From contig BSWB01000005.1 in assembly GCA_033239125.1 (NCBI GenBank), positions 139,744,494 to 139,808,493 of the forward strand: a stretch of 64,000 bases of DNA, given 5' to 3'. Below, one piece after another: positions 1-11,029 of the stretch (position 1 is its first letter; every line of letters starts with the position of its first letter). This DNA comes from Fagopyrum homotropicum (Eukaryota; Streptophyta; Magnoliopsida; Caryophyllales; Polygonaceae). The position numbers and the translations under genes are program-made. Below the pieces are notes generated by a model. It worked only from the letters and a program-made list of their open reading frames with translations, did not search any database and had not been told where the DNA came from.

Positions 1-158
1 TGGAACGCAGTACCAGACGTCTGCGATCCAAGGAGATACCTATGCTGAGGATCCAGTGGTCTAGGAGAGGAGCTGATGAGGCCACTTGGGAGACTGAAGA
101 GAGTATTAGACGTAACTATCCCGAGTTCTTTGCGGGGTTAGAGGTTACTCCTGTTTGA
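1..158 (+). pseudogene. 3' end of an upstream gypsy polyprotein (chromodomain), cut by window edge
   Basis: This matches the last 52 codons, stop included, of the polyprotein ending at 8180, and the stop TGA lies at 156-158. It contains the chromodomain end with the conserved I-Q-W-S and aromatic W-E-T residues. It belongs to a second internal region lying left of the shared LTR. Whether that copy is intact cannot be seen. Confidence 0.9.
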
Positions 159-376
159 CGGGTTAGTACTCGGTTATTGTGTTGTTTGACCTTTCAGGTT
201 TTCATGTTGTTTGGAGTAGTTCTGTTTTTCTTTTGTGATACTTGTTTGATTGCTGCCTGAGTAGCTGCTTGTTAGAAAACAAAGATGTCGAGAAAACTAA
301 AATATACCGAAAGAAATATGTGAATAGGGGAAATAATTTAAGTTTCGGGACGAAACTTCTTTTAAGGGGGCACTGA
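159..376 (+). other. 3' untranslated region and polypurine tract of the upstream gypsy unit
   Basis: Non-coding stretch between the polyprotein stop and the LTR, repeated at 8181-8398. It ends in a purine-rich tract (AAGGGGG near 364-370) followed by CACTGA and the LTR start. This is the expected place for the plus-strand primer. Confidence 0.8.
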
Positions 377-3006
377 TGTAATAACCAAAAATTTTAAGTT
401 CCGGTAAAGTGAAATTAAATCCGACGAGACCATTGTAAATAATAAATCAGTAAAACAAAACGAGTTTAGTTCTATCATTTTATGTGACCTAGATTCACAT
501 AAAATGATAAATTAAATTCCCGGGAATAATTTACGCTTTTAAATAAAATCAATTATAATCTATAAATACGGAAACTAATTCCGTATTATATAAATTCCCG
601 CACTTTAATGAGTTCCGGATCCTGTTCTAAAAAGAGTGAGATAGGAGTTAACCCGCTACTAGGCCCAAATTATCGGCCCAGCCCAGCCAGCCCATTCCTA
701 ATGACTAATCTAATTAACCTAATTAATTAAACCTAATTCTAAACCTACGTTAAACCTACCGCTAATCGACTCACCTTCTGTAACATATCGTGCCTTCCTT
801 GCCGCGGAGAAGAGACGATTGCAACGCCGAAGCCACCACCAGCCGGAGTCCGCTTCCACCAGCAACGCCGCCCAGCACCTTGCGCCGCTCCCCGCCGGAT
901 CCAGCCGCCCAGCCCTGCACGCCCCAGCCGGCCGGTAAGATCCGATTCTCCCTTCTCTCGTCTCCCTCCCGCACCCCTCTGTTGTTTCGGCTTTTGTTTC
1001 GAGCCGGACCGTAACCGCCGCTTCTTCGCAGCCGACTGCTGTTCGCTTCGCGCTCCACCGGAGAAGACGCCACCACTGCTTCCGTTAACTCCCTCGCACG
1101 CCGGAACTGCAGACCGACTGGTGAGCCTTCTTCTCCTTCCGTCCCCTTCAATGTCTCCTGTTCTGTGTGCCTAATCGATTAGAGCGGTCCCTCACGGATC
1201 CTGCAGTGATAGCCGGCCAACGGAACGGTGCAACAGGAGAGTATACGAGCCATACCTTTGCAGCCGAAGGAGATGCCGGAACCGCCACCACTGTCCCGCA
1301 GCAACAGCAGGCCGACTACCAGGAGAAACCGCCGGAACGCTACTGTTTAGGACCCTAACGCCGGACTGCAGATTCCGTAAGCTTGCTACTCCTCCCTTCG
1401 ACTTCACTGTCACCCATTGTGTTTGTGAACTGCTGTTGTTGAGTCTCAGCGTAAATAACGTAAATGAGCTGCTGAGTATGTGCATAAAATAGAAGGAAGG
1501 GCTGCTGTAAATTAATTTAAGTTCTTCAGCTTTTAGGTTTCGAACAGCCCATATTGTCGATCAATTATAAAATGTTTGGATAAAGATCCACCGTTGAATT
1601 TTGGATATGTTGTAGACGGATATATGTAGTTTATCATATTAAAATTTGGTGAGAAATGAACGGTCGGATTGAAAGTTACGAGCTCCCGAAGTTAGGTAGT
1701 TGAGCAGTTTTATTGAACTTATAAATTTGACTAAGTATAAGAAAGTAGAGTGAGGAACCGAATTTGGAAATTATTATAAAAATATCGGCTGAACAGTTTG
1801 GTGAAATTCTTTCTTCTAAGGCTAGATGGAACCTCATAGATGATCTAGATATTAAATTCGGAAATTTTATAAGCCGTTAAGAATTTTATATTTAGAGCCG
1901 AAGTTAAACCTTTTTCGGTTCTTCCGGAAAATAGAAACATAAGAAAAATGTCCGTTCCGCACCTAATAAAATTCTACGAGTTAGGATATATTTTAGAACT
2001 TCAAATAGGAGTTTGGACATGAATTTTAGGGTCTTCGAGAAAATCGGAACGAAGGGTAAAATGGTCATTTTACCCTAAAACTAATAATGTAGCTAGTACG
2101 TCTTAATACTTATTAATCTCAGAAGTTTTAGACTTCTATCTACGTGAAAGTGTGCTAATACACTTATCGCCTTTAACAGGCAACTGAGTGGGTACAGTTA
2201 CAGAGCAAGTGATTACTAAAGAGTCGAGCATTATAACAGGTAAGTCCTTTGGGCTTACTTAGCTGACTGCTAAATATGAGTACAAATGATGATGGTGGTG
2301 TGTGATTGACATGTTAGAGAGATAGGTTGTGATATATAAATACCGACCTGTATTTTGGCCTAAGAGTAACGGGCGGTGGCATTCCGCTCAGTAGCTCGCA
2401 GGGCGCTGGGGTTTCTTTCGGGACTAGTCCACACATGGTTTGTAGTGACGCTACCAAAGGAAGTCAGCTATACCTACACCAGTTGGATAAGGAACGGAGG
2501 CGAGAACTAATAATAGTTCTCGTGCCACAACTTAAATTGAATAATGTGAATCACTAAAATAACAGATAATAATTGGTTGAGTGCCAGCATGTTGTTTGTT
2601 TATTTTTGTTTTCGCGTGTGTTTGTGCTGTTATCGTTTTGCTTATATTTGGTTAGTTAGCTAACGGTTGATATGTTGTCTAGATTTGACACAGGTTAGAG
2701 CAGATGCCGAGTGATCCAGATGGTAGTGGTCAGCCGGGGTGTCGTACTTTAGGACGTTTTGCAGTTTTTGCATTTGTGGGTTTTTCAGTTGAACATCATT
2801 TCTTTCCGTACTTTGATATATTACTTTTCCGGCTGTTGTTGATCTGGTCACATTCATGCATTGATAAAAACTATTTGATGATTTTTAGTTTTTCCTTATC
2901 TGTGCCTTGTTGTAAGATCATGTTAAGTTGTTGTCAAACTAAGGTCGGGACCCACTGTGCGGTCCTAACCAGTAACTCCCTAAGTTGTAAAATTTGGGGT
3001 GTTACA
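377..3006 (+). repeat. Tekay-type LTR, shared between two internal regions
   Basis: Begins TGTAATAACC and ends GGTGTTACA, giving TG...CA termini. It is repeated at 8399-11029 with about five differences. A perfect 15-bp inverted repeat lies at 473-509 and a TATA-like TATAAATA near 561-568. A GC-rich transcribed-leader-like section (about 790-1400) yields spurious short ORFs on both strands, which I do not call genes. The LTR acts as 3' LTR of the left unit and 5' LTR of the right unit. Confidence 0.93.
473..509. promoter_or_regulatory. Perfect 15-bp inverted repeat in LTR U3
   Basis: Arms at 473-487 and 495-509 are exact reverse complements around a 7-base spacer, about 95 bp from the LTR start and upstream of the TATA-like box. 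The same structure is at 8495-8531, and a longer version sits in the diverged solo LTR at 62572-62613. Conservation across diverged LTRs suggests a role in transcription or RNA folding; this is inference. Confidence 0.75.
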
Positions 3007-3009
3007 ACA

Positions 3010-3021
3010 TGGTATCAGAGC
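3010..3021 (+). promoter_or_regulatory. Primer binding site (initiator tRNA-Met type)
   Basis: TGGTATCAGAGC lies three bases after the LTR end. It is the usual complement to the 3' end of plant initiator tRNA-Met and supports the LTR boundary at 3006. Confidence 0.92.
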
Positions 3022-3269
3022 TCTAGGTTGGCAACAATGGCACTTGAATCTTCTAAAAAGGTCGTATAAGTAAATAAACAGAACCCGAAAGGGGTATGAG
3101 TTTTCCAACTAAAAATTTTGGTTTTAAATGCATACAGAGTCGGGTTGGGATAGAAAGTACGGACGACCACCACTACCTCTGCGGATCTCGGTAATCTTAG
3201 AATAATTATGGACTTGTAATGTTATGATAGATTAGCTAGTTATAACTATAGTGATTACTATTCGTGCAG

Positions 3270-6200
3270 ATGGCACGTACTAGGGCTGCACAAGTGACTG
3301 GCCGAGGTAGGGGTCGCCCCCCCCTTCCCCCAGTCAGACAGGATCGAGCTGATAGCACCCCTACTGTCAGAGGGCGTGGTCGTGTGGGTAGACCTCCACT
3401 AGGGAGAGGTCGATGACGAGTCCCTCGAGATGACCCACCTGCAGCAAGCATACCAGAGGTTGCTGTAGAGGAAGTAGCTGAGAGTGTAGGCCCCGAGGTC
3501 AGGCCTGTGCCCGCCGCTAGGTCTGGAGCGCAGGGAGCTCGTTCTACTGAGTCGGGACGTGTCTCTATTGGAGCATCGGAGTATAGAGAGTTCAGAGCTT
3601 ATGTTGAGCGCAGGGAAGAAGCTGCCAGAGTGGAGAGGCTTACTCAGGTACCATCAGTGGAGCCGGCTAGGTCAGCTCAGGTGACACAGGGAGTGTCTCA
3701 GGTGCCGGCTGTATCTGAGAGGAGGGCTGCTGTTGATAGAGCACCTACTGGGGTCAGAGCACCGAGACCGGATGAGTGGTTGAAGGCTTTCAACTCTCAG
3801 AAGGTCCCCTCATTCAGCGGAGAGATAGGGCTAGAGGTGGAGCACTGGATAGGGAAGATTGAGACTGCTTTGGAGGCAATACGTTGCCCCGTGGACCGAC
3901 AGGTGGATTTGATACAGACCTGCTTCACAGATGATGCTCATTCATGGTGGCGTACCATTCGTAGCCGAGTCACCAGCTGGGAGCAGATGAAGACCATTGT
4001 TAGAGACAGGTACTGCCCAGTTTCGCTGAGGAGGGAGAGATTCCAGGATTTTATTGAGGCGGGATTCGAGGATATCCCGATTGCTGCAGCCATAAAGAAG
4101 TTTCAGAAGGAGTTGACTTTGCTTGGACCGTCTGCACCTCCAGAAGAGCAACATGTTTATCTTTTCTCCAGGAGGTTGAGAGAGAGTACCCGATCCTACC
4201 TGGCTGGATTCCGCTGTGAGACCTTGTCTGATTATCAGGATAGGGCCTCTGCTTATGAGAGAGATAGGCCAGCTTCTAGGAAAGCGGCACAGTCTGGTGG
4301 GCCGGATAAGCGGCAGAGGACAGGACATGCTGGTAGCAGTGGGGCAGTAGCAGGCCATAGTAGAGGACAGACTCAGGGGAGGTCCAGCTACCACTCTACA
4401 GTCCGGACACCCAGTGGAGATCGACAGTGCTTTAACTGTGGTGGCCGTGATCACATTAAGCCGGACTGCCCGAAACCACTGGTCACTTGCTTTACTTGTG
4501 GGAAGCCGGGACACAGGGCTACTTTCTGCCGTCAGGGCAAGGCTTCTTCTCAGCAGGGATCTTCTCCTGCAGGTGCTGAGAAGAGTGTACAGAGACCCCC
4601 TCAGTACCGAGCTCCGAGTCAGCAGCAGCAGCAGTACCGGGCTCCAGGACATCCTGCTTCATACAGTGCTGCACAGGAGTCAGGTCGTGGCAGAGGACGT
4701 GGTAGTACCACTGACACTAGAGGAGGACCATCGAGAGTGTTTGAGCTGAGGAGCACTGAGCAGCCTGCAGCACCTCCGACCACAGGTACCATTTGGATCC
4801 ATGACTTACCTGTGCGTGTTTTATTTGATACGGGTGCCACGCACTCCTTTATATCAGATGCATGTGTAGATAGGTTGTCCTTAGCTACAGTAGAGGGTGT
4901 ACCTTTCGTGGTTGGGTTACCAGATGGGGGTAAGGTTAGAGGATCTCGAGAGATTTATGACTGCCCTATTCACCTGGGAGGTCGGATTTGGTTAGTAAAT
5001 TTTCTAGTCATGCCCCTAGCACATGAGGACGTAATACTAGGGATAGATTGGATGACTAGACATGGAGCCGTTTTGGATATTGGTAGGAGGACTGTGACTG
5101 TTGCCACGGAGGAGGGCCACAGAGTTATATTCCGAGGTTGGGACCTCGGAAAGTCCGGCACAGTCATCAGTGCAGTGAGGGCAGCCAGATTGATAGCACA
5201 GGGTTGCGAGGCCTTCTGGTGTTATGCCATGAAGGAGCGCAAGAGCCTGACAATAGAGGAGATACCAGTCGCATGTGAGTTTGCAGAGGTCTTCAGGGAC
5301 GACTTACCAGGGCTACCCCCACAGAGGAGTGTGGATTTTAGCATCGAGTTAGAGCCGGGCACGAGACCGATCTCGAAGGCCCCGTACCGCATGGCCCCGA
5401 TAGAGCTGCTTGAGCTGAAGAAGCAGTTAGAGGAGTTAGCAGAGAAGGGCTTCATACGCCCTAGTGTTTCTCCCTGGGGCGCACCAGTGCTGTTTGTGAG
5501 GAAGAAGGATGGATCGATGAGACTGTGTATCGACTACAGAGAGTTGAACAAGGTCACCATCAAGAATAAGTATCCATTACCTCGCATAGATGATCTGCTG
5601 GACCAGCTGCATGGAGCGTCAGTATTCTCGAGGATAGATTTGAGATCGGGTTATCACCAGCTGAGGGTGAGAGATCAGGACATACCTAAGACGGCATTCC
5701 GGACTAGGTATGGTCATTATGAGTTTGTAGTGATGCCATTCGGGCTCACTAATGCGCCAGCAGTATTTATGGAGTTGATGAATGGGATTTTCATCGACTT
5801 CTTAGACCAGTTTGTAGTGGTCTTCATCGACGACATTCTAGTTTACTCTAGAAGTCGAGAGGAGCATGCTGGACACTTGAGGACCGTGCTGCAGATTCTA
5901 CAGGATAGTCAGCTATATGCTAAGCTATCCAAGTGTGAGTTCTGGATGTCCGAGGTGGCATTCCTTGGCCATGTAGTGACTGCTGAGGGGATTAAGGTCG
6001 ACCCGGCGAAGATTGAGTCAGTGTCTTCTTGGCAACCTCCGAAGAATGTGAAGGAGGTTCGCAGTTTCCTTGGATTGGCAGGGTATTACCGTCGGTTTGT
6101 GGAAGGGTTTTCCCTGATCGCCCGACCACTCACTTCCCTCCTAAGGAAGACTACTCGGTTCGTTTGGTCTGAGCCGTGTCAGCAGAGTTTTGATGAGCTG

Positions 6201-8180
6201 AAGAGGAGATTGACGTCTGCTCCGATCTTAGCACAGCCTGAGGGTACAGAGGACTTCGTAGTGTACAGTGATGCATCCAAGCTGGGCTTGGGGTGTGTCT
6301 TGATGCAGAGGGGTAAGGTTATAGCATATGCGTCTCGACAGCTGAAGACGTATGAAGAGAACTACCCCACTCATGACCTAGAGTTAGCAGCAGTAGTGCA
6401 CGCTCTTAAGATCTGGCGTCATTATCTCTATGGAGCGACCTGTCAGATCTTCACAGACCATAAGAGTCTGAAGTACATATTCACTCAGCGGGAGTTGAAT
6501 AACCGCCAGAGGCGGTGGCTAGAGTTGATCAAGGATTTTGACCTTGAGATTCTTTACCACCCTGGAAAGGCGAATGTAGTTGCCGACGCTTTGAGTCGGA
6601 AGACGCCTCAGGAGAAGGCGATAGCCCGGTTGACAGTACAGCCACAGCTGCAGAGAGACTTAGCTTGGTTAGAGATTGAGATCCAGTTCCCGGATACAGC
6701 TCATCAGTTAGCCACCATAGAGTTACTCCCTGACCTGTTGGGTGAGATCCGACAGAAGCAGGAGGCCTGTCCGATGTTGACCCGGATCCGAGACCGGATG
6801 GCACGAGATGAGGCACCTCAGTTCACTATTGGTGCCGATGGAGTGATGAGACGACAGGACCGTGTTTGTGTGCCATCAGACCGTGAGCTGAGGCAGAGGA
6901 TACTAGGTGAGGCTCATACTACCCCTTACTCCGTACATCCAGGAGCGAGTAAGATGTATAGGGACTTGAGACGTTCCTTCTGGTGGGGTGGTTTGAAGCC
7001 TGATGTGGCCCGTTATGTAGCTCAGTGTGCGACCTGTCAGCAGGTCAAGATTGAGCACCGTAGATCCGGAGGAGAGCTACACCCACTGCCAGTACCACAC
7101 TGGAAGTGGGAAGACATTTCTATGGATTTCGTCACTGGATTGAGGCTCAGCAGAGGCTATGATGCCATTTGGGTGGTAGTAGACCGTCTGACGAAGACCG
7201 CACGTTTCATTCCGATTAAGGAGACGTGGCCGGTAAGTCGTCTAGCAGAGGAGTTCACCAGACATATTGTGAGACTCCATGGAGTACCGAGGACTATCGT
7301 ATCCGACAGGGATGGACGTTTTACCTCGAGGTTCTGGCAGCAGGTACATACCGCTCTGGGTACGAGTCTTCACTTTACCACTGCCTACCACCCACAGACA
7401 GACGGTCAGTCAGAGAGGACCATCCAGACCCTGGAGGACATGTTACGGGCATGTGTGCTAGATTGGGGACAGGTATGGCCAGATCACCTCCCACTAGTAG
7501 AGTTTTCATATAATAACAGCTGGCATGCGTCTATTGGGATGGCACCTTATGAGGCTTTGTACGGCCGGAGATGTCGTACACCGCTATGTTGGGATGAGCC
7601 TAGCAAGGCTGATGGAGTGGTACCAGATCAGATACAGGACGACATCGCCCGGATTGCCTTAGTCCGGGAGAGGATGTTAGCAGCTCAGAGTCGTCAGAAG
7701 TCCTACGCCGATAAGAGGCGTCGACCTTTGGAGTTTAGAGTAGGTGCACAGGTGTGGTTGAGGGTGTCACCTACGAGGGGAGTTAGACGTTTCGGCATTA
7801 AGGGGAAGCTGAGTCCCCGGTATGTCGGACCATTTGAGATCGTAGAGAGAGTCGGAGAGGTTGCCTACCGACTAGCACTGCCACCGAGATTAGAGGGAGT
7901 ACACCCAGTTTTTCATGTATCTCAGCTGCGAGAGTACATTCCGGATCCGAGACACGTCATCAGCCATGAGGATCTGATAGTGGAGCCTGACCATACGTTT
8001 GTAGAGTACCCCGTAGCTGTCTTGGAACGCAGTACCAGACGTCTGCGATCCAAGGAGATACCTATGCTGAGGATCCAGTGGTCTAGGAGAGGAGCTGATG
8101 AGGCCACTTGGGAGACTGAAGAGAGTATTAGACGTAACTATCCCGAGTTCTTTGCGGGGTTAGAGGTTACTCCTGTTTGA
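3270..8180 (+). CDS. Tekay-type Ty3/gypsy Gag-Pol polyprotein with chromodomain (one in-frame stop near the N-terminus)
   Basis: A likely start ATG is at 3270. The frame is broken by TGA at 3414-3416, then stays open to the stop at 8180. Numbering codons from 3507: Gag capsid region about 75-190; two CCHC zinc knuckles about 308-344; aspartic protease with D-T-G-A near 441; reverse transcriptase with F-I-D-D near 774; RNase H with Y-S-D-A-S near 920; integrase HHCC zinc domain from about 1137 and a D-D-E core (M-D-F, S-D-R-D-G, S-E-R-T); C-terminal chromodomain about 1502-1548. The product copies element RNA and inserts the cDNA; the chromodomain is expected to direct integration to heterochromatin. 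The lone TGA lies in an arginine-rich segment where CGA to TGA is the simplest change. All catalytic motifs look intact, so this copy is one change from coding. Confidence 0.93.
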
Positions 8181-8380
8181 CGGGTTAGTACTCGGTTATT
8201 GTGTTGTTTGACCTTTCAGGTTTTCATGTTGTTTGGAGTAGTTCTGTTTTTCTTTTGTGATACTTGTTTGATTGCTGCCTGAGTAGCTGCTTGTTAGAAA
8301 ACAAAGATGTCGAGAAAACTAAAATATACCGAAAGAAATATGTGAATAGGGGAAATAATTTAAGTTTCGGGACGAAACTT

Positions 8381-8398
8381 CTTTTAAGGGGGCACTGA
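8381..8398 (+). promoter_or_regulatory. Polypurine tract before 3' LTR
   Basis: The purine run AAGGGGG at about 8386-8392 is followed by CACTGA and the LTR start at 8399. The position and composition fit the plus-strand primer. Confidence 0.8.
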
Positions 8399-11029
8399 TG
8401 TAATAACCAAAAATTTTAAGTTCCGGTAAAGTGAAATTAAATCCGACGAGACCATTGTAAATAATAAATCAGTAAAACAAAACGAGTTTAGTTCTATCAT
8501 TTTATGTGACCTAGATTCACATAAAATGATAAATTAAATTCCCGGGAATAATTTACGCTTTTAAATAAAATCAATTATAATCTATAAATACGGAAACTAA
8601 TTCCGTATTATATAAATTCCCGCACTTTAATGAGTTCCGGATCCTGTTCTAAAAAGAGTGAGATAGGAGTTAACCCGCTACTAGGCCCAAATTATCGGCC
8701 CAGCCCAGCCAGCCCATTCCTAATGACTAATCTAATTAACCTAATTAATTAAACCTAATTCTAAACCTACGTTAAACCTACCGCTAATCGACTCACCTTC
8801 TGTAACATATCGTGCCTTCCTTGCCGCGGAGAAGAGACGATTGCAACGCCGAAGCCACCACCAGCCGGAGTCCGCTTCCACCAGCAACGCCGCCCAGCAC
8901 CTTGCGCCGCTCCCCGCCGGATCCAGCCGCCCAGCCCTGCACGCCCCAGCCGGCCGGTAAGATCCGATTCTCCCTTCTCTCGTCTCCCTCCCGCACCCCT
9001 CTGTTGTTTCGGCTTTTGTTTCGAGCCGGACCGTAACCGCCGCTTCTTCGCAGCCGACTGCTGTTCGCTTCGCGCTCCACCGGAGAAGACGCCACCACTG
9101 CTTCCGTTAACTCCCTCGCACGCCGGAACTGCAGACCGACTGGTGAGCCTTCTTCTCCTTCCGTCCCCTTCAATGTCTCCTGTTCTGTGTGCCTAATCGA
9201 TTAGAGCGGTCCCTCACGGATCCTGCAGTGATAGCCGGCCAACGGAACGGTGCAACAGGAGAGTATACGAGCCATACCTTTGCAGCCGAAGGAGACGCCG
9301 GAACCGCCACCACTGTCCCGCAGCAACAGCAGGCCGACTACCAGGAGAAACCGCCGGAACGCTACTGTTTAGGACCCTAACGCCGGACTGCAGATTCCGT
9401 AAGCTTGCTACTCCTCCCTTCGACTTCACTGTCACCCATTGTGTTTGTGAACTGCTGTTGTTGAGTCTCAGCGTAAATAACGTAAATGAGCTGCTGAGTA
9501 TGTGCATAAAATAGAAGGAAGGGCTGCTGTAAATTAATTTAAGTTCTTCAGCTTTTAGGTTTCGAACAGCCCATATTGTCGATCAATTATAAAATGTTTG
9601 GATAAAGATCCACCGTTGAATTTTGGATATGTTGTAGACGGATATATGTAGTTTATCATATTAAAATTTGGTGAGAAATGAACGGTCGGATTGAAAGTTA
9701 CGAGCTCCCGAAGTTAGGTAGTTGAGCAGTTTTATTGAACTTATAAATTTGACTAAGTATAAGAAAGTAGAGTGAGGAACCGACTTTGGGAATTATTATA
9801 AAAATATCGGCTGAACAGTTTGGTGAAATTCTTTCTTCTAAGGCTAGATGGAACCTCATAGATGATCTAGATATTAAATTCGGAAATTTTATAAGCCGTT
9901 AAGAATTTTATATTTAGAGCCGAAGTTAAACCTTTTTCGGTTCTTCCGGAAAATAGAAACATAAGAAAAATGTCCGTTCCGCACCTAATAAAATTCTACG
10001 AGTTAGGATATATTTTAGAACTTCAAATAGGAGTTTGGACATGAATTTTAGGGTCTTCGAGAAAATCGGAACGAAGGGTAAAATGGTCATTTTACCCTAA
10101 AACTAATAATGTAGCTAGTACGTCTTAATACTTATTAATCTCAGAAGTTTTAGACTTCTATCTACGTGAAAGTGTGCTAATACACTTATCGCCTTTAACA
10201 GGCAACTGAGTGGGTACAGTTACAGAGCAAGTGATTACTAAAGAGTCGAGCATTATAACAGGTAAGTCCTTTGGGCTTACTTAGCTGACTGCTAAATATG
10301 AGTACAAATGATGATGGTGGTGTGTGATTGACATGTTAGAGAGATAGGTTGTGATATATAAATACCGACCTGTATTTTGGCCTAAGAGTAACGGGCGGTG
10401 GCATTCCGCTCAGTAGCTCGCAGGGCGCTGGGGGTTTCTTTCGGGACTAGTCCACACATGGTTTGTAGTGACGCTACCAAAGGAAGTCAGCTATACCTAC
10501 ACCAGTTGGATAAGGAACGGAGGCGAGAACTAATAATAGTTCTCGTGCCACAACTTAAATTGAATAATGTGAATCACTAAAATAACAGATAATAATTGGT
10601 TGAGTGCCAGCATGTTGTTTGTTTATTTTTGTTTTCGCGTGTGTTTGTGCTGTTATCGTTTTGCTTATATTTGGTTAGTTAGCTAACGGTTGATATGTTG
10701 TCTAGATTTGACACAGGTTAGAGCAGATGCCGAGTGATCCAGATGGTAGTGGTCAGCCGGGGTGTCGTACTTTAGGACGTTTTGCAGTTTTTGCATTTGT
10801 GGGTTTTTCAGTTGAACATCATTTCTTTCCGTACTTTGATATATTACTTTTCCGGTTGTTGTTGATCTGGTCACATTCATGCATTGATAAAAACTATTTG
10901 ATGATTTTTAGTTTTTCCTTATCTGTGCCTTGTTGTAAGATCATGTTAAGTTGTTGTCAAACTAAGGTCGGGACCCACTGTGCGGTCCTAACCAGTAACT
11001 CCCTAAGTTGTAAAATTTGGGGTGTTACA
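8399..11029 (+). repeat. Tekay-type 3' LTR
   Basis: Near-identical partner of 377-3006, one base longer because of an extra G near 10432. It has the same TG...CA ends and inverted repeat (8495-8531). Immediately to the right the sequence becomes copia integrase, which marks the insertion point. Confidence 0.94.

Larger units (their letters stand above)
1..11029 (+). mobile_element. Tekay/Del-type Ty3/gypsy chromovirus, tandem form sharing an LTR
   Basis: Positions 1-376 repeat 8023-8398, so the window opens inside the 3' end of a second internal region. It is followed by an LTR (377-3006), a complete internal region (3007-8398) and another LTR (8399-11029). The two LTRs differ at only about five places over 2.63 kb, so the event is recent. 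Domain order Gag-PR-RT-RNaseH-IN-chromodomain, LTRs longer than 2 kb and an initiator-Met primer site place it in the Tekay/Del chromovirus group. Its right end is joined to copia integrase sequence. The matching left target site lies outside the window, so the TSD cannot be checked. Confidence 0.93.

Noticed and set aside
771..1485. Short ORFs on both strands in the Tekay LTR, repeated at 8793-9507
   Set aside because: They lie wholly in a GC-rich LTR section, overlap on opposite strands and have no recognised domain; best explained by composition.
3942..4652. 236-codon minus-strand ORF opposite Gag
   Set aside because: Antisense shadow of the polyprotein frame, with no domain and no independent support.
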